A DNA stretch of 64,000 bases from Piper betle (lineage: Eukaryota; Streptophyta; Magnoliopsida; Piperales; Piperaceae), in NCBI GenBank assembly GCA_033002965.1, contig JAURVB010006236.1, positions 124,001-188,000 of the forward strand, written 5' to 3'. The position numbers and the translations under genes are program-made. Position 1 is the stretch's first letter, and each line of letters starts with the position of its first letter. Positions 53,073 through 64,000 of the stretch are shown in pieces. The notes under the pieces were generated by a model that saw only the letters and a program-made list of their open reading frames with translations, was not told the DNA's origin and did not search any database.

Positions 53073-54878
53073 ATGTCTGACTTACCATATAATATTATTT
53101 CCTATATTTTGGAATTTCTTCTGTGAAACAAGCTGCTCGAACGTCTATCTTGTACGAAAGATGGCGCAGTTTGTCGTCATATATGCCCAGTTTGAAATTA
53201 TACAGATGCTAGACCACCTCCACCGGCGACTACATTACCAACTCTTTGAAGCTCTGTGAGGCCTCCAGTGTTGGGTTACTTTTCTGGATTTTGGACAGCT
53301 TAAAGGTAGGTTGCATACAAGGGAGGAAATTGATTCGTGGGTAAACTTGGCATGCTGTCTCTATGTTGAGAAACTAATTGTGCAACTCGAATTCCTCAAT
53401 ACTCATCGTTAAAACTTGGGGACTTCTCTTGTTTCCCATTGGTTCTCAAGCACTTGTCCTGGCTTTTCTACTCTGAAATCTTAACCTTCGTACAACTCAT
53501 TCATGTTTAGTCCACCCGCTTTCAAGTGCTTCGTCTCCCTCGAATATCTCTCTAGGAAAGGAGCTGTTGGATGATACGATGGTCGAGTAGTTCACATCTT
53601 CTTGCCCAAAGCTTCGAGAGTTGGATCTTTGGTGTTGTAATGTCGATCGTCTTCTTCGTGTGTCCATAACAAATCCGTTGACAACAAAGCTCCCTATTCC
53701 AGATGAGCGATGGTCCATCGGTACTGGGGTTGAGATATGTGCCCCATATTTGAAAACGTTAATAATTAGCTATGAACTCAGAAGGCATTACAAGTGGAAC
53801 GTTGTCCCATCCCTATCCACTGTTAGAATTGCTTGGGTGGAATCCTACATTTTCAGGTTTTTCGATGATCAACGACTTGAACTCATGGAGATTCTCAGCA
53901 GTCTTCATTCAAGGGAGTTGTACCTTTGTTCAGAGTGTATCCGGGTATGTACTTATTTTACCACAATTTTGAGTAATAGATTAAGTACATATTTGCTTTG
54001 TTTAAAACTTGGAATTAATAAATCATATTATAGATTGTGAAATGAGTGTTAGATTAAGTACATTTTGGCTTTGTTTGAAACTTAGAATAATATACATCAG
54101 ATAGATTGTTGAATATTGGCATTTTACAGTTTATTGACAATGCAAAACTGGGGCTTCCACCACCTCCTATGAAGATCAAACATTTGCAACAACAAGCAGA
54201 ACTAGCGTCAGATGAGCTACCTGGTTTGATACACTAGTTTGAGTCTTGTGCTGCCATAGAGACTTTGATTTTGGACTTGGAAATGGATATGGAGTGGGTC
54301 AAAGGAAATATAACAAAGCATGTAAGGTACCGCGAAGGCTTTGAAAACAAAGATCACAATGAGGTGCTTCTCATTTTTATTTTCTTTTGTGGTATAAGTT
54401 TGATCTCTATCTGCAATCTGCATGCTCTACTATGTCTTGATTTTTTCCCATCATGCAGAAGCTAGTAAATTTAGATGAGAGAAATAGCTGGCGATTCTTA
54501 AAGTTTCTTCTTTGTCACCAAATGCCAGATCTAAAATGTGTTGAGATTATTGGGTTTAAGAGAATGTACAAGCTTGGAAAGTTACATATTTCTTCAAATA
54601 AGTTAGTTTATCACCCAGTACTATATAATAAATATGAATTTATTCTGGTAAGTATTTTGATCAAGTACTTGTTGGGTCTGGAGAGGATGACCATCAAAAC
54701 CAAGGATATTCTTTTGTTTGAAGAGGTGGATGAGATAGGCTCAGAGGAGACAGTCGATTGCAAGAATCCAGATTCAAGTCATGAGGCGGGGAAGAAGAAG
54801 ATTGTTAATCAATTAGATAAGTTGCTGTTAAGTTTGGCTCGACGGTCACCAACAGCCAAGGTTATTATTTGCAATTGA
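53073..54878 (+). pseudogene. F-box/LRR (FBD-type) pseudogene
   Basis: Pieces of an F-box protein, the substrate adaptor of SCF ubiquitin ligases, are readable in order: F-box MSDLPYNIISYILEFL then, after a frameshift near 53126, VKQAARTSILYERWRSL; LRR-like LRELDLWCCNVDRLL (53600-53650) and the open region 53621-53950; ELPGLIH*FESCAAIETLILD with a TAG near 54235; a conserved tail LERMTIKTKDILLFEE ... LLLSLARRSPTAKVIICN (54660-54877) like the FBD region. Two intron-like gaps (53946-54130 and 54360-54460) have AG ends. The frameshift and stops indicate decay. Confidence 0.75.
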
Positions 54879-55222
54879 TAGGAGATTCACTAAATAATAA
54901 CAATGTGTTTGGTATTTTCTTATGAAAATTGTGAATTTGATCAATCAATGATATGTTTCTTAGTTGTAATGGAAATGGAACTAATTTTATAGCTTAGCTG
55001 GCTTTTAAGAAAATTATCCCCAAAAATTAGCAAAACTGTATCAAATTGCTGCCCCATTAATTTAAGTTTAACCACGTTTATCACCCAAGAAATCAAATTT
55101 TTACATATCATCTAGCCTGGGAATCAAAATTAATGACATTCAAATGTACCAAACAACTTTATACATCATCTCAATGGGAAATGTGAGAATTACCAATCAA
55201 GGTAGGCAACCACCCTAGACAA
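54879..55222. other. Intergenic between F-box pseudogene and NPF gene
   Basis: AT-rich. It should hold the 3' UTR of the convergent NPF gene. Nothing else seen. Confidence 0.4.
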
Positions 55223-58200
55223 TTACACTTCACATTCCCCTTCCTCACCATGCTGCTTATCAGCTCCACTTCTGCCCTCAAGCTTGATGCACTTGTACCA
55301 CTTAGCACAAGCAACATAGATCACAAAATCAACACCTGTAAGAGCAGCAAGCAAGAAGTAGAACCTGTCCAAGTGCCCCTTGTTAAGGTTTCCAGGAATC
55401 CATCCAGACCTGTCATCATCTGTGGTTATCTCCATCACAATGCTCACCAGCAAGCTGCTCACATAGTTCCCCAGTGAGATGGAGGTCATGCACAGAGCAC
55501 TCCCAAAGCTCTTGAGCCCATCTGGTGCCTGCTCATTGAAGAACTCCAACTGACCCACATACATGAACACCTCTGAAGCACCAATCAAAGTGTATTGAGG
55601 GATTTGCCACAATATGCTGAGGGAGCTAGACTCCTGGCACTGCTTGCAATTGGAGTCTGCATACTTGAGCCTGTAAATCTCCACTGTTCCAGCTGACAAC
55701 ATGGCCAATATGGCGATGATGAGACCAACTCCCATCCTCTCCAGCTCTGTGAGTGGTTTGTTTCTGATTCTGAAGACAATTGGGTTGATCACCCTTCTGT
55801 AGAGGAATATGAAGACAGCAACACTTAGGATGTCAAAGGCAGACATGCTTGCTGCTGGGATTCTGAAGTTTGAGATGGTTGTGGTCATGGCTGCCCCTTG
55901 CTCTACAAAAAGGGAGGCCATTTGAGTGAATACTACCGAGTAGAGTATGGTGCAGAGCCAGATTGGAAGCAGCCTCAATATGGACTTCACTTCCTCAACT
56001 TGAGTCACTGGGCAGAGTTGCCATAGGTTTTGTACTACCTCCTGGTCCTTGTCTACATCTTTTTCTGTGATCACTGCAGCTTTATCCAAACACCTGAACC
56101 ACAATGTAATATGCAAGTATGTGACATAAGAGTGATAAAATCAAAAGCCATTCAATATAAAACGTGCATGGCTACCATCTATATATATATATATACACAC
56201 GGGGGAAAAACCTTCAAATTCAACAGCTAGCATTCCACGTGATTTTATGTGCTTACTTGAATCCTCTGGTGTGGAGCATTTTCCTTCCTGCTCTGGATTC
56301 ATACCCTTTAGCCTCAACTTCGTACAGCCCATCTCCATGCTGTGGCACCTCAGCATTCCATTTCTTCATTGCAGCCACAACAACTTGGCTAACCCTTGGG
56401 AGGGGTTTCCAGCTGGGTTGAAGTGCCTATACCTTGGAGTTCCACACAAGAAGAGGGCCAAGGCAAGGGAGGCAGATCCAGCAGAGGCCCAAAAGCCCAG
56501 GGCCCACAACCCTCCATCCTCAAAGTAGTCAAGGATGGTGTTGGAGAAGAGGGAGCCCAGGTTGAGGGCCAAATAAAAGAAGCTGAAGAAGGCCACCTTT
56601 GACTGCCCTTCCTTTCTATCCTCTTCATCAAATTGATCTGCGCCGAATGTGGCGATGGAAGGCTGATATCCACCGTTCCCCAGTGCGATCAAGTAGATAG
56701 ATAGATAGAACACCCAGATTTCCAGGCCACTGTGTGGGTCGCACCGGGTGAGTTGGTTCCCACACCCGGCCGGCTTCACCAGGAAGAGATAGGATGACAA
56801 AGATAGTAGCGCCAATCCCTGCAAATTCATCATACACAACACAACACAATGGTATTAATTTTTTTAAAAAATAATCCAAGTAAATTTTTGCCTCAACCAA
56901 CAAATTAAGTTATTAAATTAATGGGTTAAGTGGTAATCGAACTCTCAACTCTTGGTTAAACTAAGATTCCTTCGACAAGATTAGTATTGATGCTCTATTT
57001 ATATAACCATTAAACTCGGGATTAACCTTCCAAATAGTACTTGTAGAGCGTAATAATCCGTAAAACTTTTAATTAAATAGTACCGATAACTATTACAGTA
57101 ATTCAATTTAAATAAACCCTTGACTGTTGACAGACCCACGTACTGAGGATATTCAGGGGTCCACTACTTATCAATTTCAATGTAACCATGCATGACTATT
57201 CATCCATCGAAAATTCTCCACCGATTAATTTCAATGCATGTTGCAAGGTGCTGCATGGCGCAGACTTATATAATTATAAATAAACATTAATTTTTAAGAT
57301 AAATTATCCTAAAATGATTTGATAGATTAAAATAATCTAACATCTTAGAAATATATTCGGATTGACTCTAATTAATTTTAAGATAGATCCTAATAAACTG
57401 ATAAGAAAATTATAATAATTTAATTTTTTATTTTATTTTTGTCTTAATTTAATTGGACAAACATCCTATTATTGTTAATCGAGACAGGTATCTAACTCTT
57501 CTTTCGTTTCATTAATAAGAGCAAATATGTAATTACCAGAACAAAAATGACTTGGAAGATGGCACAAGTCTTGTAGCGGCCCCAGTAAGAATCACTAACA
57601 AAGGCACCGACGAGGGAGAAGATGTAGACGGTGCCGGTCCATTTGCTAACGTTGTTGGCCGCCTCGGCGTTGTCTTGTTGAAGCACTCTTGTGAGGAAGA
57701 GCACCAGGTTCACCCCCACCCCAAAAAATGCCAGTGTTGCCAGCCCTTGGTTCACTGTTATTTCACACATAAATTCACCATACTAAAAACCCACTTCCCA
57801 ATTTCTTAAGAAATACATAATCTTCACCTTCATCATCTTATTATATAGCTAAAATGGATGATTATTTTCAATACAATATGGTAGCACTAATATAATTATA
57901 GATGCTCTAATCATGTACAAATTAAATGTCTCATTCCTTTGCTAAAGATAAAGGTCGACGTTTCACGGCTCCTATCTTGTGGGGAATATGACAAGAGCGC
58001 CTAAGATATTGCACTTACAATTATTTATCCAAGTGTTGGCAAATTGTGGTCTTTTCTAGTGCTGTCTGTTCCTTGCATAGTACTACAACGACCTAGTTTT
58101 CGTGGACAGCCATCTTTTCTTTGCTTCTTCAAATGGGTTGTGCTTAGATTGATTCATACCATTAATGTTGCGTTTTTGTGTTAAACATTCTTTTGTGTTT

Positions 58201-58884
58201 TACGATCAACTAGGCTTCAAAGGTTTTAGTGCCTAGTATAAATGGAAGCTAGGAAAAGACTAAACTCAACCACTTACTAAAACTACAGTGAGATAATCAA
58301 TTTCAATGCCATCTAGTTGTCTCTATTTTTTAAGTAGTTTGCCACCTGATCTTGAGCCTTGTATCTCTCACTTCCAAATCTTTTGTAGCGAGTGGTTGCA
58401 ATTATCTAATCAACTTTAGTGGTTAATACCGTCCAATAACACAAAAGATAGGTTGAAAATGAAAGCACGACTTACTCAATATCATCATTGTTTTTCTTAC
58501 TTTAGATCATATATGTTAAATAATTACTTACACCAGCTCTATCTATGTATCTATTTCATGCTGATTACATTTTTAACAATATAAATAATTGGTGTTATGC
58601 ACATAATTTCTGGGCTGGTACTAAGTAAAACAAAATCAGCAAGGGAACTTATTTTAATTATACGATGCATAAAGTTTACAGCTAGAATAATATATATACT
58701 ATGAGATATAAAGTATGATACCAAGAATAAGGATCCCAGCTTCCCATCCACCACTCCTTCCTCTAATGGCTGGCCGTCCATGTCTATCTACAGACCCATC
58801 TTGTGTGAATTCCTCTTCCACTTTCTTGCACTCCTTCCTAACGTTGGCTTCACCAAGTTCAATCATCATCTCCTCCTGCGCCAT
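55223..58884 (-). CDS. NPF7.3: NPF7.3/NRT1.5-like transporter of the NPF (POT) family
   Basis: Four exons on the minus strand: 58722-58884, 57537-57754, 56257-56818, 55223-56093, about 604 residues, typical for NPF. Seen: DGSVDRHGRPAIR before the first membrane segment, SKWTGTVYIFSLVGAF, DSYWGRYKTC, GNGGYQPSIATFGADQF, FYLALNLGSLFSNT, CPVTQVEEVK, FVEQGAAM, GASEVFMYVGQLEFF, SFGSALCM, GWIPGNLNKGHLDRFYFLLA. First-membrane-helix residues are NQGLATLAFFG, so the ExxER proton motif of most NPFs is missing, as known for NPF7.3 (NRT1.5), which loads nitrate and exchanges K+/H+ at root xylem. Exon 3 lacks one C in a C-run near 56399-56402 (GNP|LPRVSQVVVAA), shifting frame; all other joins are in frame. 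Start chosen as MAQEEMM, 54 codons in exon 1. Confidence 0.93.
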
Positions 58885-59234
58885 ATGCAGCTTGTTATAA
58901 TCAGAAACTCTATATACACAGACAGAAATTTGTAATACTAGCTAGCATATTTTTATATGTCTATTGGATACTGTTGTTTTAATAGATTAATTTATATAAA
59001 CGATTCTACCACATGCATGCATGCAAACTTAATTTTGGGAAACAGTACATTTGGGGACTCTTGGATAATGGCCATTGATGCCTCTCGTGATCAGCTCAAT
59101 GTGGGAAAAGAATGAAACTGATTAACTTGTGATCAAGGAAGCAAGGAAGGAGAAGAAGAGATGATATATGAGAGGAAGGTGCAGGTGGATATAATATGTT
59201 CCTTATCTTATGGCAAGAAGTTAACAAGGTGACA

Positions 59235-59242
59235 TATTTATA
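59235..59242 (-). promoter_or_regulatory. Candidate TATA box of the NPF gene
   Basis: TATAAATA on the minus strand in the context GCCTATAAATATG, about 350 bases upstream of the start codon. The region between would be an ordinary to long 5' UTR. Confidence 0.45.
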
Positions 59243-59249
59243 GGCAAGG

Positions 59250-62200
59250 GAGGTCATATATGGACGGCTTAGATTTGCTCTGGGAAAAGAGAAATAGAGG
59301 CGCACAAATTGCCGAATTATCCACGATGACATGGTGCAGCTACTTGTACCATTAAAAAGTTTCCGATCTGTTTTTTTCTTGCTCATGTACGCTTTGACTA
59401 AAGGGGGACATAATTTGCCCGAATTGACGGCAAAGGTATGTCTTAAGTATCATAGATTGGCTTGCATTAGTCAAAAGCTTACTATTAATTGAAAATAACA
59501 CTTGCCCAAGTTTTCATATCATCCAAATTTGATGTAATTGATGTTTCTCCAAGCATTATGGTTTTCTTCCTCCCTTGCCAAATAGTCCACATTCATGATT
59601 TGTGTGTCATTTTGATTATGTGCAGCATTAGTTAGATGACACACGTTTGTTTCTTAATTCATAAGTTTGTAATTTGTAATAGTTGTGACACTTAATGCAA
59701 ACACACGTTCATCACGTATGTTACTTAAATCATGTTTATTTGTCTTCAATTGGCATGTAATATCTACTACTCCTTGGTCATAAATGCAAATGCAAATGCA
59801 AATGTTGAATATTTTCTTGATATATGTTTCCATAAGCTAAGATTGATTAATATATATAGGATAAAGAGAAAGCCAAGTGGAAACATTTGTGATAGAAATT
59901 TTTATTCCAAATAGACTTACCACCATTATTATTGCTTTTCTATTTTATCGCATGCTTTTTATGTTATTTAGAACAGGATTCCAAAAGGATGTGAATGATA
60001 ATAATGAAGAATTGCTTTGGCTAATGCGAATATAATTCTCCATTTCTGGTTTCAAGCATTTTGTTTCTATTTGGATTTTTATCAATTACCAAATCTCAAT
60101 TATTTTGTTGTGTTTAGATAAGATAAAAACAAACAATAAATAAACCATACGAAAATAAAATAAAGCTTGCACATATTTAACGTGGAAATCCTTAATATAA
60201 AAGAAAAACTATGAGTCAATTGCTTGCCAAAATCTTCCACTAAAATATTATTTAATTTATTTAAAACCAAAGTTTTTTAAAATAAAAAAATTTCCAAATG
60301 CACACAAGCAACAAACCACGTCTCCCAATACATTAAATGGGAATCATAAGGATTACCTTTTTCGAGAAAACCTTAAATGGGAAAAGTTTAAATAAGAATA
60401 TATTCACCTTTTATTCTATGCGGAGAAAGAGATGAAAACTAGCATATATTTACTTCAAATTATTTATAGAACAAAATTGGATTTTTTTTCTATATTGGTG
60501 ATTTTTGTAGGACAAACATAGGGGAAAAGTTGGCATTTTCCCACTACCCTTCTGAGAAAACACGGAGAAAAATCATATTTCTTAATATGTAATGCACCTT
60601 TTTACTATGAAACGACTATTACCAGTCACACAGCAATATTACCTCTTCCACCAGACCCTAACATCACCAAGTATCGCATGCCGTTTAGCACACCTAAATC
60701 TCAGCAGATATAAAAAAAAAGCAACCCACAATAATTTGCAAAAGGAAGGAATACACAAGCAATTGCAATAGCTGTAATTAAACAAAGCTTTGGAAAACAA
60801 GGGTGAAAACTGAAAAAATTAAACAGGGCCGGGCACACAGGAAGGTGAAAACTGGTGAGAGGCAAACGCTCGTATTAATAATTTCCTACACTCCTTATCA
60901 GAACAGCAGACTTTGTGTCCCCTCCAATCCAATTCCTTGGTCCATGTTTGGTCATAAAATTTGTCACATCCATCAACCACAAAATAACAAACAGTATTAA
61001 GTTGAAAGGCAAGATCCCATCCTCCTTGTTTTCTTTATTTTATTATAACAAAATTTATGGTTCATGGCCTGAAAGAACCCATGTTCCTTGCCCCACCTAG
61101 TCCCATGTTTTTGCTCATGGAGCTTGTGGAAAGGTAGTCAGATCCCACTGAGTGCACTAAAATATGAAAAATACAGGTCCACAATGAGATCTGGGCGCAC
61201 AAGATTTCAAGAATTTGGGTCATTGTCTAAGCTCACATCCTGCTATGAACAGTACTTCTGAATTTGATGTTTGCATAAATTGCCTTAAAGCTCAACAGGA
61301 GTGACATTGTCATCTTACATGTATGTACTGTACATATATACATGTCAATTATATTTATGCCTACTCTAAACTTTGAAGTTACTTATTGATCTGATGTGTA
61401 CTTATTGAAATCAAACAAACTTATAACTAAAATTAAGCATGCACCATTTCATGCAATTGAGGCATCTCTAATTTGTACAGCAACATTCATTAGCAAACTG
61501 CATTGGTTCCCCTTTGCATGCATTTTTTCTAGTAGTATATGTGGTCTTCAAGTGATGCTGGAAGGCATAGATGGTACAGGTGGAATTCATATGAAAAGAC
61601 TTTGCTCTAGAAAATTGAAGCCAGCAAAGTCAAGGATGTGCTTTTGAAGCCTTCTTTTGTTTGCTTATGATCATGTGTTTGTGGATATATTATATGTATG
61701 TCTTGCTTGCATATTACAAGCCACACAATTCTTGTTTTTCTGGTCCTTGCAGCAGTTGTGTTCCAAAGGTGGCTGACATGATATGATGATTAATTAGGTA
61801 GGATGATCTCGACATAAAGTTATGTGTATATGTTAATGAACTGTGATGGTATACACCACTATGGACAGACTTCTGATGACATTTTCATGAGTTGTTTTAT
61901 ATTAAAAACTACTAATGCTAAGCCTTGTTGCCTTTCACTTCCTTACTTTACCTAATAATTTTATCTACCTACCACATCCATTTATTATGTAATCCACATT
62001 ATTTGGGATTCAACTTCACAATCATTGCAAATTATGCACACAAATCTTAATTTTCCCCACCCTAAATTTAAGGTCTTATGCACCTCCTAACCTTGAATAG
62101 TTCGAAAATTCAAACCTTCTTACCTTCGAATGTTTTAAAAATTGGTCAAGTATGTCAACTCCAATTACTTTAATTGTCCGGATTGGTTATAATTCAAATA

Positions 62201-64000
62201 CGGATAAATTTGATGCAAAATGTAATACGTATCTATATCCGATCGGAACTCATCACAAGAAGGTTGTCGATTGTCTATACTTGGAAATTGCTTAGCTTGA
62301 ATTTATTTTGCATATGACTACTAGGTCAAATTAATCTCTCATAACCGGCTAAATCTGACCAATAAAACCAAAAAAATAAATGGAAAAAGGTCTTCTCTTA
62401 TACATAGCTAATTCTATTGTGAAAAATAGAATTAAGACTCTTATTCATAGCTAATTTTATCATGACCAATATAATTAAGTAAATAATTATAGACAAAGTC
62501 CTAAAATATCATGTTTAAGGTCTTCATACTGTAGAGATAATTAAAATGATAGACTCTCATCGAATGAGGAGATAGATTATATAGATCTAATTTATTATTT
62601 TTACTTTTATCATATTTTAATTGGCTGAATATCTAAACATACCCCCTTTTTGCGGCTTTTTTACTAGCAAGAATTCATAACTAGAATTATAGTAAAGACA
62701 TTTATACTTTTCTTCCTTGTATATATGACTAACCTAATAATTTGCTATTCATGAATGACACAAACAGTAGCCTTATTGCACACCTAGACCTCAAACTAAA
62801 TAGAAATATGGCAAGTATACAAGACAACTATTAATGCTTGTCTTGATCTTGGACCAAGTTCTTCCTGTAGTGTCAATTTATTTTTCTTGTCACCCACTTG
62901 ACCAAAGAAATTGAAAACACAACCAAAGTCACTGGTAAGGAGCTGGGACCAATTTTCAACATATCCACAAGAATGAAATAGAAAAAATTCTAGAAGAATT
63001 TGTTTGGAGAGAAGAAAGGTGATTCTCAGGTCTCTTGATGTCCAAGGAAACCAAAGGAACCACATGAATATCTACAAATGTACTGTCAGGAAGGAACCAA
63101 GGGGAATAATAAGAGAAGATGCCTTTATACTTGTGATGCTCCTCTTAACCTTTCATTCTCTTCATCCATATTGCCTGTCAATTTTACAATCCCAGTTGAT
63201 CCAGATGATAGGGAAGAAAGATAAGAATGTTGGAAACATATATGATAAATGGAACGTAGTACTTTAAGTAGATGAAAAGCATATAATATAAGAATTAAAC
63301 TATAAAAATTAGGGAATGATTTTAACCATATAGATATATAAGCTAATTAATTAGGATTGTTTCTTCTAAACATTACAAAAACATTTCTCTATGACCTAAA
63401 AAAATTAGCGTGGAGAAAATGTTTTAATATCTTCCTATATTTAAAGTGTTTGAAGGTAAATATGCGTTAAAATTTTAAACTTTTATCCACTCCCATTTTC
63501 CTCCATGCTTTAATATTGGGGAACTTATTTATGGGATGGGAAAATTTTCAAAACTAACACATCTTCACTTTCATATATCTCCAATAGATATAAAAACCTC
63601 TACGGTCAAAACTGGTGTAGTGAAATTAGGTCGTCAATCGACGTTACAAGTTGTAATATATGTGCAAAGTTTAGTGATAATTGGATGCTTAAGATGGGCA
63701 TTTCCACCTGCAATCAAACATTCTATTTTCAACTTGGCAATGTTTTTCTTCAATAATTGAGGTATCAGATGCAATTGACCATTTTTTAGTTATTTGACAA
63801 AGGTGATAGGCAAAGTTTGAGAAGATAAGGAATTGGCTACTGAATAATTGTGTTGAATACTTGTGAACTCATGACAACATTTCCAATAATGTGATCAATT
63901 TAAGAATCAAAATCAGAAGCTTAAAATGAATATACCTCTTGGAATATCAGAGCACTTTTTGGCCATGTAATATGCAGCTTATTTGGTCCATAGGAAACCT
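59250..64000. other. AT-rich intergenic stretch, no gene seen
   Basis: Only short low-complexity frames. A small AAATGC tandem repeat lies at 59784-59803. No splice-joined coding pattern, TIR pair, LTR pair or tRNA was recognised. Distant regulatory sequence of NPF may lie in the first part, but nothing in the bases shows it. Confidence 0.4.

Noticed and set aside
55250..57809. Plus-strand frames opposite the NPF exons (for example 55250-55477 and 57552-57809).
   Set aside because: They are antisense shadows of the conserved transporter exons.
63004..63267. An 87-codon frame near the end of the window.
   Set aside because: No family recognised, no neighbouring exon-like blocks, and AT-rich sequence around it; not enough to call a gene.

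Overview
This window is nuclear DNA of a flowering plant. The protein genes are plant families with GT-AG introns: a RABH1/Rab6 GTPase, the replication helicase-nuclease DNA2 and an NPF nitrate-transporter-type gene. Long stretches between them are nested transposable elements (TEs). GC-rich first exons and GC-rich TE cores would suit a monocot, but the sequence does not prove it.

Layout: 1-8009 is a pile of three same-oriented ~2.9-kb repeats (TGTAACACCCC...GGGTTTTACA, best read as solo LTRs), nested in one another. The outermost one ends exactly against the last coding exon of a decayed Xaa-Pro dipeptidase fragment (8010-9898, minus). RABH1 (11818-14995, plus) has six intact exons. From 16866 to 38200 almost everything is mobile DNA: two TIR elements beside TA runs (16919-18752, 18765-19686); a fourth solo LTR (19904-23494) carrying a hAT-like insertion; a TRIM with PBS, PPT and TSD (24696-25234); a 5.25-kb Ty3/gypsy element with 385-bp LTRs and TSD TCTTG (25440-30688, minus); a TIR element with double-hairpin ends and a palindrome array (31181-33662); and a small host segment hit in turn by a hAT-like element, a 1.1-kb solo LTR and a second hAT-like element, followed by a copia remnant.

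DNA2 (40273-51180, plus, 33 exons) is complete apart from one missing base in an A-run. A TIR element (51954-52684) and an F-box/LRR pseudogene (53073-54878) follow. An NPF7.3/NRT1.5-like transporter (55223-58884, minus, four exons) is complete apart from one missing base in a C-run. From 59250 to the end I see no gene.

The three genes do not form a pathway: RABH1 acts in Golgi traffic, DNA2 in DNA replication and repair, and NPF7 in nitrate/potassium transport. Two observations stand out. First, a cassette made of a GC-rich pseudo-coding core joined to a palindrome (TTGACTCG...CGAGTCAA between GTAATA and TATTAC) recurs inside at least three unrelated TE classes here: solo LTRs, hAT-like elements and long-TIR elements. 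Second, the frameshifts that can be placed against a family consensus are single-base losses at short runs, which raises the question of assembly error versus real decay.
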